Source of the DNA: Gremmenia infestans
Taxonomy: Eukaryota > Ascomycota > Leotiomycetes > Helotiales > Hamatocanthoscyphaceae
Length of the DNA: 64,000 nucleotides
Reading direction: 5' to 3'
Assembly (NCBI GenBank): GCA_032629725.1
Contig: JAFEVB010000018.1
Span: 558,001 to 622,000 of the forward strand
Positions 1 to 11,851 of the stretch are shown here, piece by piece (position 1 is the stretch's first letter; each line of letters begins with the position of its first letter). The notes under the pieces were generated by a model. The model was not told the DNA's origin. It saw nothing but the letters and a program-made list of their open reading frames with translations, and did no database searches. The position numbers and the translations under genes were made by a program.

Positions 1-3000
1 CGGTTTGAAGGCCTTGTGTTGGTGTTTCTTCTTGCAGTGTCGGCTATCCTTCCTGTATTGTTGTAATTCGTACAGTACACCTTGAATAAAGGGGCTATTG
101 GCTAGCAAAGATTGCCTACTGTAGGCGGCGGGCGGGAGCTCTTGGATCAAGTTGGATGAGCATAATTGTTTGACGAAAGCAAGCAAGCAAATTTCGAAGT
201 TGGACCGCTGCACTTTTAGTCAAGTTGATTGGTCCCAAATGCGGAAATCAACACTTCATCCAGCATGCCAGCATCTGCGGACCTCTTCGCCGGTTCACTG
301 TCCCGCATTATCGCACTACCGCCATGTTTTACAAGAAACGTGGCAGTACGTCCAATTTACTTTGATAGGTCGTCGTAACATGGAGAATCTATACCGATAG
401 CAAGGTCCACGGCGCTGCATGCAGAAAGCCGTGTACTGTAATTCTTCGGTTGGAGGCGTGGGGTGAAGCAGGACTGGAAGCCTATGTAAATCTTTTGGGT
501 TTCGTCTGCATAAGAGAGGGTCAAAATCACTATAAAATGAAACATTTTCTTTCGTTGAAACATTGATGTAATTCTGTTACAAGAGGCTCGGACTTGGAGA
601 TCGTTTTGTGCATTGAAGCCTCTCGGCTGGACTGACAAAGAGAAGTGGAGCATTTACAAGCCGGCATCAGAAGGCGGTGTCACTAAACTTTGGGGCGGGG
701 ATTTAGAGCGTCCCAATACCAAAGTTCAAAAGTGAAGCTACTCTCCCCCCCCCTTAATAAAGAGCATTTGTGGGTATTTCTACAAGGGGCCTAAGCCAAT
801 GATGTCAATACAGCCAGGGCTTAGTGGGACCTTACAAGGACCTTACGGATACCCTTCACGGACCATTTACAAGGGCTGTAGCCATTCAGTTCTATAGATT
901 TCTACGTATTGTGGGGATTTGACCCACAAATGCTCTTTATTAAGGGGGGGGGAGAGTAGAAGATGGTGGTGAAGTGCTGCGAGTACTAAGTAGCGATTGG
1001 TGGCATCCTAGCCCCTACTGGCGGGAAAAGGATTTATTTGCATGGATAATTGGACTGCTAAACTTAGTTATAGAAAGTATAGACCTGTGCGTGGTATAAG
1101 ACAAGGGTGCAGAAGGACCGGCGCGCGGGTAAGGGGAAATCGAAACATTCGCCCTCATGCGCATACAGTAGCATCATACTATAGGATGGTGCTGACTGCC
1201 GTGATGGATTGATCAGCTGTTCCTTAAAAGTGGAACGTAAGATACCTCTAAAATATGGTACTGTACTGTACTGAACTCTCAGCTACCCTCAGACTTCCTG
1301 CAACATAAGTTCCATGTCCTAAGTATGTGTATGTGTATGTGTAGACACGCATCTTTGGAATTGCTGCATTGTTTTATCAGATACTTATCAAGCACTTACT
1401 TCGTATCAAGCAATCGCATAAACTGCGTGAGTCTGTGACAGGAAGGCCGGTGATGATTGCGATCATACTCCGTAGTGCGGGAACCGGGCACTGGACCCTA
1501 GCCTGGCGCTCTTCCCGTCAAATCGCCGCGAACCAGACTGACGGGTTCTGCTAGAAACGCACTGGGCTGTAATGTTCCAGCACCAACCAGTCACGTTGCG
1601 TTGGCCTTGCCGGTTTCGAGAAGGCGGGTGGAAAGACAGGGCGGATTGGGAACAGCGACTGGACAGTACAGCAGTAGTGTGGTGTTGTGTTGTGCCGCAA
1701 CTGCAAAAGGAGCCGAGCTTGGGACACGAGTAGAGAGGGGGGAGGGTCATTTGATGTGCTGGTCAAGACACTTGTGCCCTAAACGTCGTACAGTACAGCA
1801 CTTTATTCTGTACCGCTGGCCTGGTAAATTTATGTGATGTCGACAATCTCTTTTGTAACCATCCGTAGTGCTGGCTTCACTTCAAGCACCTGGCTGGCAC
1901 TTGAAGGATTCCCCCTCAGTCAGTCTCCCTAGTACCTCTGCTGCATAGAGGCTGCCCAGCGCATCGCAATGCAATCGCCGTCTCCTTTCATGTCAATACG
2001 AGTAACCCAAGGAACAGAGGGAAAATTGAACCTATCCCCGTCGGTACCAGAAAATAGATCTTCTCATTTACGGCTTACACCAACTGGACCCCCCTACTCC
2101 CTACCAACAAGTCTGCACCAACATTAGCAAATCAGGGTTAGACAGACCGTCGAGCGATATAGATTCTGTGGGGCATCTGCTTGCCCATGCACCCGGTCTG
2201 CCTGCTAGGACTCCCTGTAATAGAACAAATATTCCGAAGCAAGGCCTTATGTGGCAAGCAGGCTCGGCAGGCCAGGGCAGTTCAGCGGCAGAGACGTCGC
2301 CAAGATGGTTTACTTCCCCTTATTTCCGTCTCATCATTTGCTGTCGCCACGGACAACTCCCTGAAAACTGCTTGATGCCTCTAGAACCCTTGCCTGTGTG
2401 CATCTGTGTGATAATATATAAATTATTATTGGTATAGGTGAGAATTATGTGGCGCCTCGGTGTTTCCCACAAGGAACATAGGGCTTGGAAAAGATCTCCA
2501 CTCTTACCAACATGCCTCCCGCCCGCACATGCCATACGGAGTAGTCCTCGAGGCGTTAGATATTCCCAAGCTATTCTATCTGATCGACAAATGGGTCGTG
2601 CTCGTGCTCCCGTGTCAGTAACAGCGGTCCAAGAATAAATAAAACGAATTGCCCCCCATCTGTTACCTCGATATTCGCAAACCATTGTCCATTTCCTTTC
2701 TACTTTTCCTCGTTCTTGGAAACTTTTCTCTCGGCCTCTGGTTCTTGAAGAGCAAATCTCTCTATCTACCACCACCGTAGACTCCTTAAGTACCACAGAG
2801 ACCTAGAACTTGTTTGCAATTGACATACGTTGGCTACTTCTCGACTTTCGAACGTAGTCATTCCCACCCAAAGCCAAGAATAGGCCAACAGGCAAGTCAA
2901 TGGAAACGGCAGTTTTCACGAATCATTCAATATAGACAGTTTTGGGAAAGGATAGATATTTTCACAAACGACCTGAAATCTCAGATCTACAGAGACATCA

Positions 3001-3999
3001 CACCAGTTGAGAGCGAGAGGCGACTTGCATCAATCACTCGGGGCGTACAATACCGGCCAAGCAGTCATTGATATTTGGGGATATTTGAGTTGACCCAAAA
3101 ACCACCTGCGCGATATATTCGACCTTCAGCAGTCTTCTTACGGCTCTGTACTTGGAGTTTGGATCATTTTGCGACGAAATTGAGGATAAAACTGTTCCCT
3201 GCGTACTGTGTTGCCAGTCCATATATTTATTCTACAACGAACGTTCCTTCCCCTCGTCCAAACAGCACTACTTGCGCCATACCGGACGGGCACTGTTGCT
3301 CCAGCAGGCAAACCCCGCGAGTCATCAAGAAATCCCTGTCGAGATTTCTTGTATCGATCCTTGCCCGTCACCCCTCCACGGTCCTACACAGCGCCTGCAT
3401 ATCTGTGTGTCCACCAACGCACTAGGCTCACTAAAGCCCAATTGTTCCCAGCATCCCAGGACCAGCCATCTTTCTGGAGTCTGCAGCAGCAATTTAGCGT
3501 CCCGCAAAGTCTAATTCATTGCCGCCGCCAGTGTATTTTAGAAGTCCTTCGGCGCTGCCGCCAATACCATTAACCTCAGAAATCTAGCAGGCCATCTCTG
3601 GCTACTCCCGTTGTGAGGCGCTATACTACAGTACCTACATAAAACATCCTTGAACTGATAGTGGGACTGCAAGCAAGTCTGAACCCCGAAGCAAAGCGGC
3701 CAGTCCTTGACCAGCAGCGAATATACCACTGCACTTGCATGACCACACCCACTTTGCTAGCATCCGCAGTTTATTCTTCCGGTCTCTTTCTCTGTCATTC
3801 ATCTGTTCCTGTTATTATTTGTGCCACTGCACTGCAGTCGCTGAACCGCCAAACCACCAAAAGACAAGACCCAAAATTTTCACCCCGCGCTTGCGACAGA
3901 AGCTCTTTATAGACCACCGGGAATCATTAGCACTTCGACTCCCAGCGAGAGGCACGACACTTCCTGTCCCGTCTCTCGCGAGTCTCGAAAATCGTAGCC
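1..3999. other. Gene-poor upstream region
   Basis: No convincing gene is seen. Short open frames occur on both strands, but they overlap one another, lack codon regularity and have no recognisable motif. The stretch holds a MITE-like element (738-959), a short TATGTG microsatellite near 1324 and otherwise unremarkable sequence. The last few hundred bases are probably the promoter and 5' leader of the methyltransferase gene. Confidence 0.5.
738..959. mobile_element. MITE-like element with perfect 38-bp terminal inverted repeats
   Basis: Positions 738-775 and 922-959 are exact reverse complements over 38 bp. The repeat begins CTACTCTC, followed by nine C's, then TTAATAAAGAGCATTTG. The 146-bp interior has no open frame. 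Both ends carry TA (739-740 and 957-958). If that TA is the target duplication, the element proper is 741-956 (216 bp), as expected for a Tc1/mariner- or pogo-derived MITE. A 3-bp AAG duplication flanking 738-959 (735-737 and 960-962) is an alternative reading. The perfect repeat match suggests recent insertion or maintenance by gene conversion. Confidence 0.8.
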
Positions 4000-5490
4000 A
4001 TGGCCGCTAATGGGTACGTGCTTCACTCCGGCTCCTCGACAGAAGGTTCGCAGACCATTGTGCGGGGTGCCAGTGGCTCGACCTCACTTTCCACGTCAGT
4101 CGCTATCACCTTTCCCCCATTCTCCAGCTGCTTGGTGATCCTAATGCGGACTCAATTTCGGCATAGCTAGAATTCTGTATCCATGCTGACCTTGTGCCGC
4201 CCTGTAGTATGTCTCTTTCCGCCCCGCCCGCTCCTGTTCCTCGAATTCCAGGGAATTATATAGAAAACGGCCGGGAATATCACGCATTTCGGAAAGGGAA
4301 ATATCTATTTCCATGCGACGAGGTGAATTAACCCTTCTAATGCTTGCCCAGACGGCAGAGCGGTGAATGTGGTGTGTGCTAACTTGGGGCATTCTACAGA
4401 CAGAGATGGATCGCATGGACATATATCACAAGTTTTTCTCTGTGGCAAGGCGTGAAGCATTACATTCAGCCCCTTTGACGCCGAACTTTGATGGCCCCCG
4501 GATATTAGACCTAGGGACAGGCACCGGGATATGGGCAATCGATATGTGCGAGTAAGCAAATCCCAGGCTCTACGCCCATTAACATTGTGATGGAAAACAA
4601 TTAGCTGACGGGTTTTAGAAGCCAATACAGAAATGCAGAAATACAAGGCGTAGATCTAACGCAAATACAGCCAGAACAGTAATACTTCATACGGCCTTTC
4701 CGAAAAACCTAGCTAATTAAAACCTACAGGATTCCCCCAAATTTGACTTTCTTGCAAAGAGATATCGAGGGGGCATGGCACGGCATGGGTGAAGAATCGT
4801 GGGATCTGATCCATATGCGAATGCTTAATGGCTGCATTGAAAATTGGCGGGACATATATACTAAAATCTTCAGGTGAGAAGACCAGTTCCAAACCTTTGT
4901 CCGGAAGTCTAATGTTTGTTTATTTTGGCAGGCACCTGAAACCAAACTTTGGATGGGTTGAGCACGTTGAAATTGATATGCTTCCTCGCTGTGACGACGG
5001 GACACTTCCGCTAAACTCTCAGCTGGTCAACTGGACTCGCGCTATCTACGAAGCTACGGAACTGGCCTACCGTCCAATGGCGTACAACACCCAGACTCGG
5101 GCAATGCTTGAGAGCGTAGGTTTTGTAGATATCTCGGAAGAGGTAATCCAAATACCACTGAACCCTTGGCCTACAGATCCATATCTGAAGGACATTGGAC
5201 GATGGTACAATTTAGGGCTTACTCAAGGACTGGAAGCCCTCTCGTTGGCACCACTTATGAGAGTCAAGAATTGGAAAAGATCAGAAGTGGACCAAATTGT
5301 CCAAGAAGTGAAGATGGAGGTTTGCTCCAAGAGAATCCACGCCTATTGCAATATGTAAGTGCATGCTCTAATGGACTATTCTTCCTGATCTATCACGCGT
5401 TTTATCACGCATTTTCCGGCCCTGGCTTTGAAATTCATGCTGATAACCTCTCGCAGGCATATCTGGATCGCCCGCAAACCCGCCGCCTAA
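4000..5490 (+). CDS. LaeA/UMTA-like SAM-dependent methyltransferase
   Basis: Proposed exons are 4000-4013, 4208-4322, 4400-4551, 4619-4678, 4730-4873, 4932-5354 and 5457-5490. All junctions are GT-AG and keep frame. The first intron (GTACGT donor, CTGAC branch, TAG acceptor) joins MAANG to the next exon; a start at 4209 (308 aa) would also work. Motifs follow the family order: an ENGREYHAFRKGKY segment with FPCDE, then EMDRMDIYH, then SAM motif I ILDLGTGTGIWAID, then acidic VDLTQIQP, then RHLKPNFGWVEHVEID, and a C-terminal HIWIARKP. Family members are class I methyltransferases related to the secondary-metabolism regulator LaeA, but most paralogues have unknown substrates. No polyketide or peptide synthase lies nearby, so a cluster-tailoring role is not supported here. 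Confidence 0.88.
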
Positions 5491-8400
5491 GGTTGGAACG
5501 ATCCTCATTGCAGTCAAGGAAAACCTGGAGGGGATCCCCGGCATGATCGTGTTGGGCGCCCATCATTTCTGCGCACGGCGCGCAACCCACCTCCCATGAA
5601 AAGCAGGGTCATTTTAGCCCCTCACTGAGACCATTTCGAGGCCAAGGATTTTAGCCAGGCGAAGCTTTCAGAGCCGGCGTCAGAAGGCAAGGCAGACTGG
5701 AACCCCTCCAACAAACCGCCAATCAGGGTGAGGGATGCGCGTAAATGGAGTCTGCATAGGTGCATATGCACCTTGTAGCGCTCAATCACTCACAAATTTC
5801 TGACTGGGATCCCTGTCTGGCGGCTGGGACGGATGATCAGCGAATGAGCCCCGAATGGCCTGCGATCAAAACGGAAGGTGGTGATGCCACTTACCCAACA
5901 CATATAATTCGCTCGGTGAGCCCAGGCGCCCAAACGCTAACAACAAGCGGTCCGTACCGACCGGAAAGCCTTCTACCGCGAGCGGGCTGCAGACAATACA
6001 TATCACGGCAGGGCATCCGTAATGTTGGAAACGCCTTTCGACGAAGATGGGAAGGTCGCTGTTACACGATTCAGCTCGTCTGTGGCACAATGCCTGCCTG
6101 CTGGACCAATGTCTGTCTCAGCAAGGACCCGACCACTTGGGCATTACGAAGTGATACGCAGGCTCATTTTCCCATCGACCCGACCCACTGCCGGACTGCA
6201 GCCTAGCCTAGAGGATGGTGGGGTCGTCTTGTGACGTGTCAAGGGTGGGGGGAGGGGATATGAGCTGGCATACCCGACGAACAGGACGAGACAACCAATT
6301 TAAGTAAGCCAGCCACTGGAACGAACTTGCTTTTTCGACATGCGTGTCAGACTGAGAGGCTTTTATGGGACAGGGAAAGGGGAGTTCCGAGGCAGCGGTA
6401 GCGAAGGATTGGTCTGGAGCTTACTTTGTAACCATACGGAAGGAAGATCGGGCTCGATTCTCGGACTTAGGCCTCTTGAGATGATCGACAGTTGTATAAT
6501 GTTAGTCTTATTGTTTCGAACAAGGGCCTTGCTTTATTCTGACGACGACTGCTTGAGGCGGTGTGATATTCGAGGACATGGGGTCTAAAATAGGACGAAA
6601 CGAAACGAAACATGCTAGGGAGGGAACCTTCTCGAGGGGTCAAGCCTGCAGCCCAACGTTTGCTTTTTGCCACGGAAACTGGGCGTATACCTTTGTAGAC
6701 GACCGCAAGACACATAATCGTACGATAATGGATTACGATCATCGACGCCTATTACACGAAGAATATGCGTTGGTGAGCTCTGCAGCCTCTTGGACAACGA
6801 ATGAGATTTCATTCATGTAAGAAACGGAATACAGTACATACGACTGACTTGCATTTGGAAGAATCAATCTACTGGTTCTGGTGGACAAAGGAAGGAACGA
6901 ATCGCCCATAACAATGGCCGTCATTCAACTGCTTTTTTTCTGAGCGCTTTAGCTGATGATATCCAGTGAGCGAGGCGTCCGTGGCGTAAATTGACTTGGG
7001 TATTTTTATGATATGATATGATGTATGTATATATAATGTGTTCAAATACTAGACTGATTTTATTTTGCCCTTACTCTATCTATTAGGGGGGTTTTCTTTT
7101 TCACGCATTGTTGCTTTGGATTTGTTTCCTGGAAATCTCCTTACAAGTGAAGGGGTGATTTCTTTTCTCTAAATAACTGGTTTGGACTGGGTGTTCAGAT
7201 GTATAGATGTTTGTGCTCGAACACGTGATGGGGTAAGATGGTGTGGATTGCCTATTAACGCATTCATAAGATTAGGCCTGTAGCTAGGTACTTGGCTTGG
7301 AAATTCAATATCAGTTTTCTTTCTGGTCGTGTAATTCTGGAATTTACTTTCATTTCTAGTAACAGTACTGTTTTCTCGGGTGCATTGAGCGTGACTTCGC
7401 AAATGAAGGTGTGTTTCACGTGATGTGGATTATACTTCTTAAAGCTGAAGACTGGTATGGATTTGTGAAAATGGTGGTTCAGTTAAAATAGATAGGTTAG
7501 TCAAGGGATTGGATTAGACACGGTACGCTGCACCACCCACCAACCTCAGTCACGTGTGCTTATTATACCAACTGCACTGCGCGGAACTCTTTCTTACAAA
7601 ATTCCCCTATGTCCAAGCACTGTCAAAGCGCAAATTGTATAGACAAGAAGCTAATTGCAACTGGAATACTTAAAGAGTGTGGGTGGGGACGATATATCGA
7701 AACCTCACTACTAAACTCGGATGAAAGGATAGTATATTTCCATCATCTATAGATATAGACATATCGATGATTCCTCCCTGTACCTAATGCGACTTTGAGC
7801 CTGCTATATACATATTTACACAGCAGGTATTACAGGCAAGATATCAATACCAGAACATCAAAAGAATTACACCGGCTTCCGCCCGCTCGCCCGTTCAACC
7901 TTCTCGGCACACCTCGGCTTCCTCTCCCACTGGCGCGCGCATGCGCAACTATCTGCCGCGTGCTCCAACTCGGTGTAAGTAGGCCTGTGCATTGATTTCG
8001 AGGCGCCGCATCCCAGTATACAGAATTCGGAGGCGAGTTCTCTCCAAGTTTTATCGGTAAGAAGGGGTGAGGGGGAGCGAGAGGGGGTTTGCAAGGGGCG
8101 GGTAGATGGTTTAGTTATTGTGAAGTGAAAGTGGCAGAGTTGGAGTTGGGTTGGAGGGGATAGGAGAAGTCGTAGAGAGGATAGAGAGTGAAGGCATGGG
8201 GTGGTTATTGTTGTTTATGGAGGAACACGGCAAGTTCTGCTGATTGGTGTGGAGGAGGGGTTAATGCAAGAGGACTCGCTTGAAGAGATGAAAGCTGCAT
8301 ATCAGAAATTGAAGGAGAAAGGCGTCACGTGCGATGCTGTTGTTTATTGGGTCTCATGTTTTGGTTGATGAGGCTGCGAGGAATGATTTAAATGGATGTA

Positions 8401-9524
8401 TGTATGTATGGGGAGAGAAACGGAGAAAGGTGATGAGTAGTAGAAGTCACATTACAAGATCATGTGGAGAGGTTCTAATGCTCATAGGTAAGTGGAACTT
8501 CCTTGAGAGTGAAGGATAGTTATACTTTGCGTGTTGGGTAAAGAGAGAATACGGGGTGGGTGGCAAAATAGCGAGAGATTGCAAACGCTGCATTTGGTTT
8601 ATGTATGAAGTTGGAATGGGAAGTTTGGGATGTTGTGATAGAAAGTCATAGTAGTTGCACTGAACTTTGGTTTTATAACTCTAATTTGCATTTCCTTCTC
8701 GACAAACAATGTATCTACTAGGTGTTTTCCTCGGTCGAAACATCAAATGGACTAGAACGCTCAACCTTAGTGTTATTTCTAGGCTGCGTATGCAATGCTT
8801 CTAGCTATAGATTCAGGGTGAAATGCTTGAAATGACTGCTGTTCTACAGTGGGAAGTACACTGTATATATAGGCCTTCCAGGCTTCTACACAGCCTAGAA
8901 GGAGCACTCCTTCCAGGCTATGTTACCTACAGGACCACTCTTTACAAGCTATGCTGCTCCTTCTAACACTTAGCTCTGCGGGTACTATATTGTTGACCAT
9001 TCGATATATCCAATGTGTTATAGTAATTTATCGAATTTGTAAGTGCAAAGAGTTGAATATTCTATGATTGTTCGTCTCACTTTCCAGGTAATTATCTCGA
9101 TAAGATATTACCTCCTCTGTACATATGACTGCACCTATGAGATACCAGAAAACAATACGCTTATTATAATAACAGCTACTTATAGTAATCACTCACGAGA
9201 TCAATTGTCTCGCCATGTGATCCGCAGCTTCTGTTAACTGGTTAGGCACGCGCTGTCTTACCAACCTTGTTAAAAGCATATCATCACGCTTTCGGACGAT
9301 TGAGAATTCGAGTAAATGATATTAAATACTATTATATCTCATATAAAGGTTAAGTAATAATAAAGTATACTTTCTTTGAAGATTCAGGGTTAAAAGAATG
9401 CTGCGTCGGCAAAAAGAGGGGCCGAGACTCGGGAGAGGGGCAAACAGGAGCAAGAAAAAACTTTTCCCTCTTAGCAACCAACCATGCCTAAAAGAAATGC
9501 TAAAAATAAAACTTTACATATTTT
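5491..9524. other. 4-kb intergenic region
   Basis: No supported gene. Open frames of up to about 150 codons near 5.8-6.2 kb have erratic composition and no motif. A decayed dispersed repeat sits at 8773-8935. The rest becomes AT-rich towards 9 kb. Confidence 0.45.
8773..8935 (+). repeat. Diverged copy of a dispersed repeat
   Basis: This stretch shares blocks with the reverse complement of 61540-61655: TTCTAGGCTG, CAATGCTT, AAATGCTTGAA, ACAGTGGGAAGTAC, CTGTATATA and AGGCC. The blocks occur in the same order with small indels. It also contains a near-perfect 26-bp palindrome at 8893-8918 (arms GCCTAGAAGGAG / CTCCTTCCAGGC). No coding capacity is visible. It is probably a relic of a non-autonomous transposon. 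Confidence 0.65.
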
Positions 9525-9595
9525 GACCTACGCAGGGATCGAACCTGCAATCTCTTGATTCGTAGTCAAGCGCCTTGCCATTGGGCCAGCAGGCC
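9525..9595 (-). tRNA. tRNA-Arg (anticodon ACG)
   Basis: Read on the minus strand, this folds as a complete 71-nt cloverleaf. The acceptor is GGCCTGC / GTAGGTC (with G-T pairs). The D arm starts TGGCCCAATGG. The anticodon stem CTTGA/TCAAG closes the loop CTACGAA, giving ACG. The T arm is GCAGG-TTCGATC-CCTGC. CCA is not encoded and there is no intron. A34 would be read as inosine, decoding CGU/CGC/CGA arginine codons. Confidence 0.93.
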
Positions 9596-10135
9596 AGTTT
9601 GTTTTATGACAGATATGGTTTATTGTAATTCATATAGCTGGCATTATAAGAGATTTGATATGTTCCCTAGGCGTTCCCTGCAGGTGAGATCGATTTGAAG
9701 CTGTTCTAAAATCTCATTTTCTTTTTCCCGAAGAGATTTCCGTGCGAATTTGCATCAAAACCAATATATTTCTCTAAACCCTATCCTTTATTGATACTAT
9801 CTCTAATAAGTTTTATTATTCTTATAATAAAAATATCACCCAGGAGCTTCAAGAGCAGTAAGTATAAATACAACCATGCAAGAAGATCTTGTCACGTGTA
9901 CTGTACTGAAGAGGGGGGCTTAGAACCACAGCAGCGCACCTCTCAGAGGCAAACTCTAGACAAACCATCCTCTTTTCCACCCTGGCCATAGTCTTCATAA
10001 TAGCAAGGGCATAAACATATCCATTCAACTAGATAAATGAGCCCAGCAATGTCTACTTCGTATTCGTGTCTACATCTACCCCGCGGAAGTTAAAAAGTTG
10101 CCAGAATAGTTGCTGGTGATTAATGATCATCGTTC
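9596..10135. other. Intergenic gap
   Basis: AT-rich sequence downstream of the acidic protein gene and upstream of the tRNA. I see no gene here. Confidence 0.4.
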
Positions 10136-11307
10136 TTATTCAGTTATCTTCATATAAGTCCTCCACATGCTTCTAATCGTTTTTTGGTCTGGAAGGGCGA
10201 ATGCTAGGGCGAATGCTGTATCTTCGACCAGCGAAGGAGAAGGTGAAGGAGAAGGTGAAGAAGAACGATCTTCCGCTCCACGAAACTCAGCGTCAAGATC
10301 CTCGTCCATCTCTATATCTAGAATTTCCCCCTTCTTTGAAATTGTATAGCAGTCGTCCGAAATGACCGTTTCAACTTCGAATTCTTTTTCCGTCTCCTTC
10401 TCCGGATCCGCCATTCCCTTTCCCTTCCCGTCATCTCCACTACCATCCTCCTCCCCATCCCCAGTCAAATCAACCACTCCCCCATCCCCCGCATCAACTT
10501 CCATCCACCCCACCCTCCCACCACTAACATCAACCTCCTGATTCACCTTCGGAAACCCCTTGACCTGAACCGCAACCTCCTCCGCCCCACTCCCTTCCCT
10601 CGTAATCCGTATCTCGAGCTGAATCGTCGTTTCTTGGTATGTGATTATCTCCTTATCGCTACTTGCCTGTAGGTATATTCACTCTTGTTAATATTCATTT
10701 ACTTGAAATCCCACTTCCACTTCCACTTTCCTTGTGAATGCAAACTGACTTGTGAAGGTGAGAAAGGTAAAGAGAGGAAAGAGACGCAAGGAAAAGGTAG
10801 ACAGACGATTGATAAATCCTTCCCTAAATCCTCCGCTACCTCTTTCCCGAACTCCCGTATCCGCTGTGTCATCAAACCGCTCGGTATATACGCTTGCCCT
10901 CCAACAAATTTCTGGATCGTGAGTCAGCTGAAGCCGGGGGAGGGAATGTGGGGGGAGTTTAGACACGTACTCGTTTCTGCAGTTTGACGGGTAAGGATTT
11001 GGGGGACTCGGGTTCTTGTGCGGAAGGTATTGAGGGTTTCTGGGGTGTGGCTGTCAGCTTGGACTTGAGCTGAGGAGGGCGTTGGTTTGTTAGTTTTTGT
11101 TTTGTTTTGTGTTGTATTGTGCAGGGTGAGTTGGAGATGGGGGAGCGGAACAAAGGGACGTACTTGTTTAGCGCGTGAGGGTTCGCGTTTCTGAGGAGTT
11201 GTTGATGGTTTCTTGAGCCGGCTAAAGAAGGCTTGGAGGGAAGGGAGGGAATCATCGCTGTCGGAGCTATAGGAATTTTGTCTTTTGCGTTTTGTTAGGG
11301 ATGGCAT
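10136..11307 (-). CDS. Acidic, probably nuclear protein of unknown function
   Basis: Proposed exons on the minus strand are 11307-11164, 11069-10971, from 10911 to an unresolved donor, and 10666-10136. The first two introns have GTACGT donors, and the second has a GCTGAC branch 14 nt before its acceptor. The third donor is ambiguous: a weak GTCTGT, a GTCAGT, or GTAAAT paired with a different acceptor. The N-terminus is basic and serine-rich (KRKRQNSYSSDSDDS) followed by LPSLQAFFSRLKK, which resembles a degenerate PCNA-interacting box. A middle segment reads FVGGQAYIPSGLMTQRIREF. The last 177 codons are Asp/Glu/Gly-rich with an SPSPSPS run. I do not recognise the family. Confidence 0.6.
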
Positions 11308-11851
11308 GTCGATGCGGATGTGGAAGCAATGAATGGAGATGGTTTGTGTGGGGACTTGGTTTGTAAGTGAGAAGAAGAGGGATGGAGGGAGATATGGAGA
11401 ATTTCTGAGGGCGGTGGGTTGGGAATATTGATGTGAGGACGATTTAGGAGCTGGAATCGAGTGGCAGAAAGTGGCGAATGGATTGCAGGGTGACAGGATA
11501 TGTGTTTTTTCATGCGTATGTAAGGTACATAGTTGCGATTTTACTTAACTACTTACATGCTCTAGAGGGTATTGGCAGTCGCCGATAACTGGGTGGCCTA
11601 CAGTTATACCTCCCTCCCTGATTCACGTAAGTTTGTTCCTCCATGGCTTTCCCGATCCAGGGATCAATGACATGGGATTGTCCAAGGTGGTTTTTCGTCC
11701 GTCCATGCTTCTATCTGGTATACAGTGGTGTACATGACATATCATACCCTAGGAATTTTTATACGCCATGACAGCGTACCCTGCTTTCCAGCGTCGGTCT
11801 CTTTTCTCCCGTTTTCGATCGCACCCAGGCCTCATCGTTTCGGAACAAAGT
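11308..11851. other. Intergenic gap
   Basis: Probable promoter of the acidic protein gene plus the downstream end of the broken frame. Nothing else is seen. Confidence 0.4.

Noticed and set aside
2320..2796. 158-codon minus-strand frame
   Set aside because: Mixed composition, no motif, overlapped by equally long frames on the other strand, and no splice partner.
5760..6206. 148-codon plus-strand frame
   Set aside because: No recognisable domain and erratic codon use. Probably chance in GC-richer intergenic DNA.
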